DNA of 6,465 bases from G713 sp034717835 (GTDB lineage Bacteria > Chloroflexota > Anaerolineae > B4-G1 > SLSP01), in assembly GCA_034717835.1 (NCBI GenBank), contig JAYELZ010000021.1:1-6465 (forward strand), written 5' to 3'. The notes beneath the pieces were generated by a model. The model was not told the origin of the DNA. It searched no databases and was given only the letters and a program-made list of their open reading frames with translations. Positions 1-5,720 of the stretch are shown one piece after another. How positions within the stretch are numbered: the stretch's first letter is position 1; every line of letters starts with the position of its first letter. Both the position numbers and the translations under genes were made by a program.

Positions 1-157
1 AAGTCTAACGGGCTAACAACTAACCGACTAACGACTAACCGACTAACGACTAACGACTAACCGACTAACCGACTAACCGACTAACCGACTAACCGACTAA
101 CCGACTAACCGACTAACCGACTAACCGACTAACGACTAACCGACTAACCGACTAACG
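1..157. repeat. Mixed 7/8-bp tandem repeat array (ACTAACCG / ACTAACG)
   Basis: From 19 to 157 the sequence splits without remainder into 18 units: thirteen of 8 bases (ACTAACCG) and five of 7 bases (ACTAACG). Nine perfect 8-base units run without interruption from 56 to 127; the 7-base units lie at 27, 42, 49, 128 and 151, towards the two ends. Positions 1-18 look like decayed units, so the array may begin just inside or just outside the window. Every frame on both strands is rich in TAA or TAG, so it is non-coding. The array stops five bases before the -35 box of the downstream promoter. Such arrays change length by slippage, but there is no direct evidence of function here. Confidence 0.95.
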
Positions 158-162
158 TAAAC

Positions 163-190
163 TTGACGTAGTATTTTTCACTTATATAAT
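163..190 (+). promoter_or_regulatory. Sigma70-type promoter for the regulator-comEC operon
   Basis: TTGACG at 163-168 matches the -35 consensus in five of six bases. After a 16-base AT-rich spacer, TATAAT at 185-190 is a perfect -10 box. Transcription would start near 196-199. That puts the TTG at 202 almost at the 5' end of the transcript and leaves a leader of about 55 bases before the ATG at 253. It is the strongest promoter-like sequence I see in the window. The 8-mer TGACGTAG overlaps the -35 box (164-171) and recurs at 207-214. Confidence 0.8.
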
Positions 191-238
191 TTAATTGAAG
201 GTTGACTGACGTAGATTATCTCGGCTGGAAAAAATTCC

Positions 239-245
239 GGGAGGT
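239..245 (+). promoter_or_regulatory. Ribosome binding site that fixes the regulator start at ATG 253
   Basis: GGGAGGT at 239-245 is a strong Shine-Dalgarno match placed seven bases before the ATG at 253. Together with the promoter position it favours this ATG over the in-frame TTG at 202. The added 17 residues of the longer reading do not resemble the start of a receiver domain, whereas the ATG begins directly with the first beta strand. Confidence 0.75.
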
Positions 246-252
246 TGGGCTG

Positions 253-1110
253 ATGGATGGTCGCGTGTTGATAATTGAGGATAATTCGGGGAATTGCCAG
301 GTTTTGCAAAAGTATTTAGGAGACGCTGGCATGCAGGTTGAAGTGTCCCATCATGGCGTAGAAGGTCTTTCTTTAGCATTGCAACACCTTCCGCAAGCTA
401 TCATCGTGAGCACCACCTTGCCAGATATGTCGGGGAGTGCCGTGGTGGAGCAGTTACGGGAAAAGGCTTCCACCCGCCATATTTTCGTGATGCTCTTGGC
501 GGATACGGATGTGCATCGAGAGAGGTTGAACGCGCTGGATATTGGAGCGGATGATTTTATCGCTTCTCCCTTTGACCCCGACGAGGTGGTTTTGCGGGTA
601 CGTAACGCGCTCCGGCGGGTTAATACTTCTAATTTGACGGATCCGATTACCGGTTTGCCGGCCGGCAAGTTGATCCAGGAACAGTTGCGCCGGGTAATCA
701 AGTCCCCGGAGGGTGAGTGGGCGTTGTTGCGGGCGCACATCAGAGGATTGGAATCTTTCCGTGAAAGCTATGGCCTCCAGGCGGCCTCTGATTTCTTGCG
801 GGGGATGGGACAGGTTATTGCGGTAGCCTTGAGCAAGGATACTGTAGCGGATGATTTCTTGGGATATGGCGGCCATGATGATTTTATTGTCTTCACGCAC
901 CGCGAGCGTATTGCTAGTTTGCGAGCCACGGTCGAGGCGCAATTTAAGAAGGAAGTGAAGTCCCATTATAATTTCAAGGATCGGCAGCGGGGGTTTATTT
1001 TGATTGATGGGCAGCGTCGGCCGTTGGCTGTTTTGCGCGTTCATTGCATTACTCCTCAAGATGGCCCTTTCTATGATATTCGCTCTTTGAGTGAAGCGTT
1101 GGCCGGATAA
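253..1110 (+). CDS. Response regulator-like protein with degenerate receiver and GGDEF-like domains
   Basis: The 285-residue product has a receiver-like domain (about residues 3-122) and a GGDEF-like domain (about 127-285). The receiver keeps the acidic pair E9-D10 and the LPDMSG loop, but serine 53 sits where the phospho-accepting aspartate belongs, leucine 82 replaces the conserved Thr/Ser, and serine 105 replaces the conserved lysine before PF. It should therefore not be phosphorylated in the usual way. The second domain has a recognisable opening (D130-P-I-T-G-L) and a FRESYG stretch, but the signature reads GYGGHDDF at 204-211 and the upstream metal-binding DxD appears as HIR, so diguanylate cyclase activity is doubtful. 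No EAL domain or DNA-binding domain follows. The stop lies 18 bases before comEC, so the two are probably co-transcribed. I infer a protein-interaction or ligand-sensing role. An upstream TTG at 202 would add 17 residues but is disfavoured. Confidence 0.88.
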   Translation: MDGRVLIIEDNSGNCQVLQKYLGDAGMQVEVSHHGVEGLSLALQHLPQAIIVSTTLPDMSGSAVVEQLREKASTRHIFVMLLADTDVHRERLNALDIGADDFIASPFDPDEVVLRVRNALRRVNTSNLTDPITGLPAGKLIQEQLRRVIKSPEGEWALLRAHIRGLESFRESYGLQAASDFLRGMGQVIAVALSKDTVADDFLGYGGHDDFIVFTHRERIASLRATVEAQFKKEVKSHYNFKDRQRGFILIDGQRRPLAVLRVHCITPQDGPFYDIRSLSEALAG

Positions 1111-1128
1111 TAGCGCGTATTTCCAACT

Positions 1129-3489
1129 ATGACCCGCTTGGTAGCCTTCACAGCGGCTTGGATTGTCAGCATTTGGCTGACCCAAGCCGCTTTTTTCCAT
1201 CCTATCTGGTTCCTCCTGACGTTGCCGGCTGCGTTGATAGTGTACTTCGGCTGGCGGCATGAACGGCGGGGATGGTTGGCTCTCTGGGCTTTGGCCGGTC
1301 TGTTGTTGGGCGCGGGGCGGTTTCTCTTGTGGCAGGAGCCTATTGGTGAAGGCCATATTGCCCGTTACAATGGCGCCGACTTCGCGCGAGTGACGGGGGT
1401 GGTGACGGCGGCCCCGGATCGCCGCACCCGTTACACTAATCTGCGGGTCTCCGTTGAGCAGATTAGCTTTGTCAACGGCCAGAGTTACCCCGTGCATGGC
1501 GAGCTCTTGGTTAAGGCTCCGGTCTATACCCCCGCGCGCTACGGCGACCGCGTGCAGGTCTCCGGAACTCTGGAAACTCCCCCCGTCTTTGAAGGATTCT
1601 CCTACCGCGACTATCTGGCCCGGCAGAGAATCTACACTCTCTCACGGCGGGCGGAGGTGACGGTACTGGAATCACACCAGGCTAATCTGCTGTTGGATGG
1701 GTTGTTGCGGTTCCGAGAGTACGCGCTGACTCGGCTGTTACAAATCTTGCCTGAACCGCAGGCTTCGTTGCTGGCCGGCATTTTGTTGGGTGTGGAGAGT
1801 GGTATCCCGGAGGAGTTGAACGCGGCTTTCTCCGCGACGGGCACCAGCCATATCGTGGCAATTTCCGGCTTCAACTTGACCATTATCGCGGGCGTCTTTG
1901 CGCTGTTGGCGCGGCGGGCTTTTGGAGCGCGAGGCGAGACGCCGGTCGCTCTGACCGGCGTTTGGCTCTATACCTTGCTGGTGGGCGCCTCGGCGGCGGT
2001 GGTGCGCGCGGCGGTGATGGGCAGCCTGGCGATCTTCGCCCGCCGGGAGCGCCGGCCGCTCCACGGGCCGACCTCGCTAGCCCTGGCAGCGTTGGCGATG
2101 TCGGCGCATAATCCGCTGGTACTCTGGGATGTGGGCTTCCAACTCAGTCTGGCGGCCACCGCCGGTTTGATCTTCTTCACTGACCCGCTCACCAACTTTT
2201 TCTTGCGCGGGTTAGGTCGCTTGATGAGTGCAGAGCGGGCGGAACGGGCGGTGGGCTGGTTGAGCGAGGCGTTGATTGTCACGTTGGCGGCGCAGATCAC
2301 GACGACACCAATCATCGTCGCGACTTTTCATCGTCTCTCCCTGGTCACGCTGTTCACCAACTTCTTAATTTTGCCGGTGCAATCCTTTGTGATGCTCTTT
2401 GGGGGCGTGGCGCTCTTGGCCGCGTTGTGCTGGCTGCCGTTGGGTCAACTGCTGGGCTGGCTCGCCTGGGTTTTCCTGACCTACACAATCGAGGTGGTGC
2501 GCTGGACCGCAACTTTTGCTTGGGCCTCGGTGCCGGTACCAGGCGCGACTTGGCCGCTGATGGCCGCTTACTATCTGTTCTTGGGCGGGGCGCTCTGGTG
2601 GTTTTCGCGCCGCCTGGAGGAGCGTCAGTATTGGTGGGCGCGCTGGCGACAGCTGCCCAAGTGGCGATTGGTAGGTGGTTTGGCAGTCGTGTCGCTGTTG
2701 GGTGCGTATCTCTGGACTATGCCAGATGGGCGGCTGCATATCTTCTTTCTGGATGTGGGGCAGGGGGATGCCGTCTTTATCCGAACGCCGGCTGGCCGCC
2801 AGATCGTCATTGATGGCGGGCCAGACGCGCCGGCGTTGCTCTCTCAGGTGGGGCGGAGAATGCCTTTCTGGGACCGGACGCTCGATCTGGTGGTGTTGAG
2901 CTCCCCGGATGACGCGCGGCTGGCGGGCCTCGTCCCGTTGCTGGAGCGTTACCAGGTGGATTTCATCGCCAGCGGTGTGGAAGAGGGGGCCGGCTCGCAT
3001 TACGTGCGCTGGGTGGAGTTGCTCAACGCGCGTCCCGCAGAGACGGAAGGCGTCTTCTGGGCCGGCAGCGAGTGGGAGTTGGATGAGGGGGTCTGGTTGC
3101 GCGCGCTCTGGCCGGAACCCAGTACCGTAGGCCCCTTAGTTTTGCGGCTGGATTACGGTGAGACAAGCGTCTTGCTACCGGGCGGAGCCACTACCGTGGT
3201 GGAGGGGGCGTTGGTAACTCGTGATGCGGGCGCGCTACGGAGTGCGGTGTTGCAAATTCCCCGGCACGGTGCGCGAACCGGCTCCACCCCGGCTTTCTTG
3301 GAGGCCGTGGAACCGGAGATCGTCATCATCAGCGTGGATGAAGACGACCGACCAGATACCCCGGCCCCGCAGGTGCTGGCGCGCTTGATTGACCGGTTGC
3401 TCTATCGCACTGACCGGCAGGGCACGATCGAGATCATCTCCGATGGGGAGCGAGTCTCAGTGCGCACGGAGCGGGGGGGGAGTGATTGA
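1129..3489 (+). CDS. comEC: ComEC/Rec2 family DNA-uptake channel with a degenerate C-terminal hydrolase domain
   Basis: ComEC forms the inner-membrane channel that brings single-stranded DNA into the cytoplasm during natural transformation. At 786 residues this is normal length and has all three parts. Hydrophobic helices and the DUF4131/OB-like region fill roughly residues 1-180. The Competence membrane domain (about 205-510) carries the hallmark TGTSHIVAISGFNL at 237-250 and many membrane spans. A metallo-beta-lactamase-like domain (about 535-780) begins with LDVGQGD at 541-547 and has IDGG at 561-564. In that last domain the expected SHPDADH motif reads SSPDDAR (591-597), the GD motif reads GG (685-686), PHHG reads PRHG (711-714), and the final histidine position is T744, so nuclease activity is unlikely. 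ATG 1129 is the first start after an in-frame stop at 1111. There is no clear Shine-Dalgarno, which suggests coupling to the upstream gene. No other competence gene is in view. Confidence 0.95.
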   Translation: MTRLVAFTAAWIVSIWLTQAAFFHPIWFLLTLPAALIVYFGWRHERRGWLALWALAGLLLGAGRFLLWQEPIGEGHIARYNGADFARVTGVVTAAPDRRTRYTNLRVSVEQISFVNGQSYPVHGELLVKAPVYTPARYGDRVQVSGTLETPPVFEGFSYRDYLARQRIYTLSRRAEVTVLESHQANLLLDGLLRFREYALTRLLQILPEPQASLLAGILLGVESGIPEELNAAFSATGTSHIVAISGFNLTIIAGVFALLARRAFGARGETPVALTGVWLYTLLVGASAAVVRAAVMGSLAIFARRERRPLHGPTSLALAALAMSAHNPLVLWDVGFQLSLAATAGLIFFTDPLTNFFLRGLGRLMSAERAERAVGWLSEALIVTLAAQITTTPIIVATFHRLSLVTLFTNFLILPVQSFVMLFGGVALLAALCWLPLGQLLGWLAWVFLTYTIEVVRWTATFAWASVPVPGATWPLMAAYYLFLGGALWWFSRRLEERQYWWARWRQLPKWRLVGGLAVVSLLGAYLWTMPDGRLHIFFLDVGQGDAVFIRTPAGRQIVIDGGPDAPALLSQVGRRMPFWDRTLDLVVLSSPDDARLAGLVPLLERYQVDFIASGVEEGAGSHYVRWVELLNARPAETEGVFWAGSEWELDEGVWLRALWPEPSTVGPLVLRLDYGETSVLLPGGATTVVEGALVTRDAGALRSAVLQIPRHGARTGSTPAFLEAVEPEIVIISVDEDDRPDTPAPQVLARLIDRLLYRTDRQGTIEIISDGERVSVRTERGGSD

Positions 3490-3543
3490 TTGCCGTAGAT
3501 TTAGTTTTTAAGCGTTTTGATTTTGATGAAAATTGACTGGGTA

Positions 3544-3550
3544 GGGAGGA
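3544..3550 (+). promoter_or_regulatory. Shine-Dalgarno in front of a possible small ORF
   Basis: GGGAGGA at 3544-3550 lies seven bases before the GTG at 3558. It is the best ribosome-binding match in the post-comEC intergenic region and is the main reason for considering the small ORF real. Confidence 0.5.
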
Positions 3551-3557
3551 AAATAAA

Positions 3558-3665
3558 GTGGACAGGGATATTAGTTGGCAGCTGCAATTAAAAGAGGTGA
3601 AGATAAAAGCCAAACCTTTTGTAAAATGTGATGAAGTAAAGATGCTCAATACGCTTTGTGATTAA
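3558..3665 (+). CDS. Possible 35-residue small ORF upstream of the PLD-family nuclease
   Basis: A GTG start at 3558 opens 35 codons ending at TAA 3663-3665. The product is lysine-rich and charged (10 Lys/Arg), contains two cysteines (positions 24 and 34), and has no signal peptide or membrane span. I recognise no family. In its favour are a strong Shine-Dalgarno at 3544-3550, a distance of only 19 bases to the next ATG, and base composition like that gene. Against it are the short length and the lack of any known domain. It could be a leader peptide, a small partner of the nuclease, or the remnant of a larger gene lost when the region was rearranged. An in-frame stop at 3534 excludes a longer upstream extension. 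Confidence 0.35.
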   Translation: MDRDISWQLQLKEVKIKAKPFVKCDEVKMLNTLCD

Positions 3666-3684
3666 TGAGGTTTTAGGATAGCTA

Positions 3685-4527
3685 ATGAAAATTCAAGTAC
3701 TAGATAATATTTCTTTTGATGTTGGATCTGAATTATCATCAAAAATATGTAGAGCAGAAGATACCCGTATTGCGGTAGCTTTTGTGACGCGCTCTGGATT
3801 AAGTTTGATTGAATCGGCATTAAACACATCTCTGCAATCAGGGGGATATATCGAGTTTTTGGTGGGGCTGGATATGTGTGTAACCTCTCCAGCCGCTTTG
3901 AGATATCTTTATTCTCTCGGACAAGAAAATCGAAACCTGAAGCTGTATTGTTATACATCTAACAATGTTTCTATCACATATCATCCTAAAGTTTATATTA
4001 TGAGAGATAATATTAACGTATCCTTTATGGTGGGATCATCGAATTTAACAGCTGGTGGTTTACAAAGAAATGTTGAAGCGAATTTGACAGTAGAGGGCAA
4101 CGAGTTGGATGAGGTAGTGTTAGATATTTACCAAGTTTATAAGCAACTTAAATTTTCTCCTAATCGAGTAATTCCGGATGAGGAATTTGTTGAAATCTAT
4201 GCACAGCTTTTCGATGATCAGTCAGCGTTAAGGAAAAAAGAAACTCAGCGAAAACCTGGTGCACTTAAGTCATTTTCTGAAAAAGTAAAAACATTGCAAC
4301 GTCCCAGGCTATCTCAAAAAGATTTGGTTGGGTGGGCTAGACTTGTGTATGCTGTCTTGCCAGCAGGTGAATTTACAAATGACGAGATATATAAATATGA
4401 AGATTTTTTCAAGCAAAAATATCCTGATAATAAAAACATAAGAGCTAAAATTCGGCAACAACTTCAAGTCTTGGAAAGTGAGCAATTCGTCGAACATATT
4501 GCTCGAGGTGTTTGGTGTAAAAAATAA
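3685..4527 (+). CDS. PLD-type nuclease with C-terminal DpnI/Dam-replacing-type winged helix (putative restriction endonuclease)
   Basis: The 280-residue protein has a phospholipase D-type nuclease domain in about residues 1-165. The HxK motif is at H100-P-K102, followed by G117-S-S-N120 and E131, the single-HKD pattern seen in restriction nucleases such as BfiI and NgoFVII and in helicase-linked PLD domains; such nucleases act as dimers with one active site. A charged linker (about 180-210) leads to a C-terminal domain (about 212-280) with the pattern GW..LV, EFTNDEIY, YPDNKNIRAKIRQQLQVL and a closing RGVW. I recognise this as the winged helix found at the end of DpnI and Dam-replacing proteins, which in DpnI contacts methylated DNA. 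AGGA at 3675-3678 lies six bases before the ATG. The gene is AT-rich compared with comEC, suggesting transfer. No methyltransferase is nearby. A role as a stand-alone, possibly modification-dependent, restriction enzyme is inference. Confidence 0.82.
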   Translation: MKIQVLDNISFDVGSELSSKICRAEDTRIAVAFVTRSGLSLIESALNTSLQSGGYIEFLVGLDMCVTSPAALRYLYSLGQENRNLKLYCYTSNNVSITYHPKVYIMRDNINVSFMVGSSNLTAGGLQRNVEANLTVEGNELDEVVLDIYQVYKQLKFSPNRVIPDEEFVEIYAQLFDDQSALRKKETQRKPGALKSFSEKVKTLQRPRLSQKDLVGWARLVYAVLPAGEFTNDEIYKYEDFFKQKYPDNKNIRAKIRQQLQVLESEQFVEHIARGVWCKK

Positions 4528-4549
4528 ATGGGCACTGAGGTTTGTAGTA

Positions 4550-4575
4550 GGCACTCCGGTGCCGTGAAGCACGGC
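4550..4575. terminator. Two overlapping hairpins in the convergent intergenic region (possible terminator or palindromic repeat)
   Basis: GGCAC (4550-4554) and GTGCC (4559-4563) enclose TCCG, giving a five-pair stem with a UNCG-type tetraloop closed by C-G. GCCGTG (4561-4566) and CACGGC (4570-4575) form a perfect six-pair stem around AAG. The two stems share 4561-4563 and so exclude each other. They lie between convergent genes, where a two-way terminator is expected, but neither strand has a U-run after the stem, so this is not a standard intrinsic terminator. GGCACT also occurs at 4531-4536, and the surrounding TAGTAGGCAC...GTGCC pattern resembles scattered palindromic repeats in environmental genomes. 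Confidence 0.45.
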
Positions 4576-4581
4576 GGGAAG

Positions 4582-4591
4582 GGTTAGTCGG
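4582..4591 (-). repeat. Single inverted copy of the left-end tandem repeat unit
   Basis: GGTTAGTCGG is the exact reverse complement of CCGACTAACC, the ten-base junction that recurs throughout the array at 1-157. It lies seven bases after the second hairpin, more than 4.4 kb from the array. A ten-base match by chance somewhere in a window of this size is unlikely, though not impossible. Confidence 0.5.
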
Positions 4592-4609
4592 ATAATTGCT
4601 TTCTCGCTC

Positions 4610-5494
4610 TCACATCTCTGCGACCGGACGCGGGCCTTCCAGTATCTGGCGGGCTATTTGCAACAACCCCTGCTCGTTGGCCCGCACCCACCATTTGATC
4701 AGTGTAATCTCCCCGTTTTCAATCTCCAGGCCGGTGATGCAGCGCGGGTGGACGACGCTGCCGGTGTTGTAGTAGGCTGGTTCATCGGGATTGGGGAAGA
4801 CGGGGCGGTGGGTATGGCCGCAGATGACGGGACACTGGTGTTCCTCAATCCAGGCCATGATATCCCGCTCTACCCGGTTGCGCTTCTGGTAGTTCTGGGC
4901 GGGACTGGTGGGATCGTGGACCCCCAATATCTGGAGTGGTTTCCAGAGCACTCTGACCAGAAAACGACTCAGGGGCCAGAGGGTCTCGGAAAATAGGTCG
5001 CCTTGATGTCCGTGGGTGACTAAGATGCGTTGACCGCTCTCCTGATGCTGTAGCATTAACCCCTCTTGCGGTGTGATGCCCTCGAAAAGCGGCTTCTCCG
5101 TTTGCTCTACTTCGTCAAAATAGTGATAGAGGTGCTCTTTCACGGCCTGCGGATTTTTCCAGACGATATTGTGGTTTCCGTAGAGCAGGTGGAAGCGGTC
5201 GTCGCGGTAGAATTGGCTGAGCAGCCAGTAGACATGACTGTGCGCGTGTTTGAGGCGGGAGAAATCGGAATTTTCCCAGAGCTCATCGCCATCACCGACC
5301 TCGATATAGGTGAACTTCTCGCGGTTGTAATGTTGCAAGGCGTGGAAAAAGAGTGTCTGGTTGTGAGCGAAATCGTCGGCCCAGCTATTATCGCCGCGAT
5401 GGCAATCGCTGAAGAAGATGAATTTGTCATGGTTATTGAAGGTGATGGTGGGCACAGCTTTTGAGACGGTGGTTAAACGGGTACTGACAGACAT
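4610..5494 (-). CDS. Calcineurin-like metallophosphoesterase
   Basis: The 294-residue product has the full set of metallophosphoesterase motifs in order: SDCHRGD at 29-35 (the DxH site), GDGDELWE at 67-74, GNHN at 106-109, THGHQGD at 160-166 and GHTHRP at 226-231. These residues bind two metal ions and hydrolyse phosphate esters. The arrangement is closest to the LpxH-like/Ser-Thr phosphatase-like branch, but the substrate cannot be named: nothing else for lipid A synthesis is present, and many such proteins are uncharacterised. There is no signal peptide or membrane span, so it is probably cytoplasmic. The start is supported by a perfect Shine-Dalgarno five bases upstream. The gene is GC-rich, like comEC, and faces the AT-rich nuclease gene. 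The upstream hypothetical gene points the same way but is 226 bases distant, so a shared transcript is uncertain. Confidence 0.93.
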   Translation of the reverse strand: MSVSTRLTTVSKAVPTITFNNHDKFIFFSDCHRGDNSWADDFAHNQTLFFHALQHYNREKFTYIEVGDGDELWENSDFSRLKHAHSHVYWLLSQFYRDDRFHLLYGNHNIVWKNPQAVKEHLYHYFDEVEQTEKPLFEGITPQEGLMLQHQESGQRILVTHGHQGDLFSETLWPLSRFLVRVLWKPLQILGVHDPTSPAQNYQKRNRVERDIMAWIEEHQCPVICGHTHRPVFPNPDEPAYYNTGSVVHPRCITGLEIENGEITLIKWWVRANEQGLLQIARQILEGPRPVAEM

Positions 5495-5498
5495 TTTG

Positions 5499-5505
5499 AC
5501 CTCCT
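5499..5505 (-). promoter_or_regulatory. Perfect Shine-Dalgarno for the metallophosphoesterase
   Basis: Read on the minus strand this is AGGAGGT, complementary to the 3' end of 16S rRNA, with four bases left before the ATG at 5494-5492. It confirms the start and suggests strong translation. I found no convincing -35/-10 pair behind it. Confidence 0.85.
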
Positions 5506-5513
5506 GTTTTGGG

Positions 5514-5684
5514 GACGCAGATTAACGCTGATAAATGCTGATTTCTTTGGCTCTTTGGGAATTCGCGTGGTCAAGTCAAAATCAACCACGGATTTCACGA
5601 ATTAGCACGGAAAAAAAATAGTTTTGGGTGAAAATAGTTGACCTTAAAGCCACCAAAATTCAGTGATTCTTCGCGCCTTAGCGG
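5514..5684. repeat. Intergenic cluster of three short, internally periodic repeat motifs
   Basis: Most of this gap consists of three different motifs, each repeating internally. At 5517-5546 there are three exact ten-base steps beginning GCAGAT, GCTGAT, GCTGAT. At 5587-5615 there are three steps of 9-10 bases beginning CACGGA, CACGAA, CACGGA. At 5669-5684 there are two eight-base steps, CTTCGCGC and CTTAGCGG. I know strings much like these as scattered intergenic repeats in several environmental bacterial genomes; their function is unknown. No gene, RNA or clear promoter was seen between 5506 and 5720. Confidence 0.6.
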
Positions 5685-5720
5685 TGAAACACTTGGTTTT
5701 TCCAGGGGATTCAGAGCGGG

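Noticed and set aside
1..157. Array read as CRISPR, telomere-like sequence or origin iterons
   Set aside because: Units are only 7-8 bases with no spacers, there are no cas genes or replication genes nearby, and the flanks are ordinary chromosomal genes.
202..252. TTG at 202 as the start of the regulator
   Set aside because: The predicted transcript starts only a few bases earlier, and the ATG at 253 has a much better ribosome binding site and begins right at the receiver fold.
454..1497. Long minus-strand open frame of 347 codons across the regulator and the start of comEC
   Set aside because: It lies antisense to two genes with clear domain matches, its translation is low in complexity and shows no domain, and it bridges the gene boundary. 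It is a by-product of codon bias.
2365..3000. Minus-strand open frame of 211 codons inside comEC
   Set aside because: It is fully antisense to a well-supported membrane and hydrolase-like region and shows no recognisable domain or ribosome binding site.
3434..3649. Minus-strand open frame of 71 codons over the comEC end and the following gap
   Set aside because: It crosses the composition boundary, is serine- and phenylalanine-rich with no domain, and opposes both comEC and the small ORF.
5066..5464. Plus-strand hydrophobic open frame of 132 codons
   Set aside because: It is antisense to the metallophosphoesterase motifs, and its hydrophobic look follows from the complement of the sense codons.
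5506..5590. TTGACT/TTGACC on the minus strand as a -35 box for the metallophosphoesterase
   Set aside because: No acceptable -10 hexamer lies 16-18 bases downstream, so a promoter cannot be supported.
5606..5640. A-run at 5611-5618 (T-run on the minus strand) as a terminator for the right-edge gene
   Set aside because: The only upstream complementarity is a weak four-pair A-T stem, with no stable GC hairpin before the T-run.
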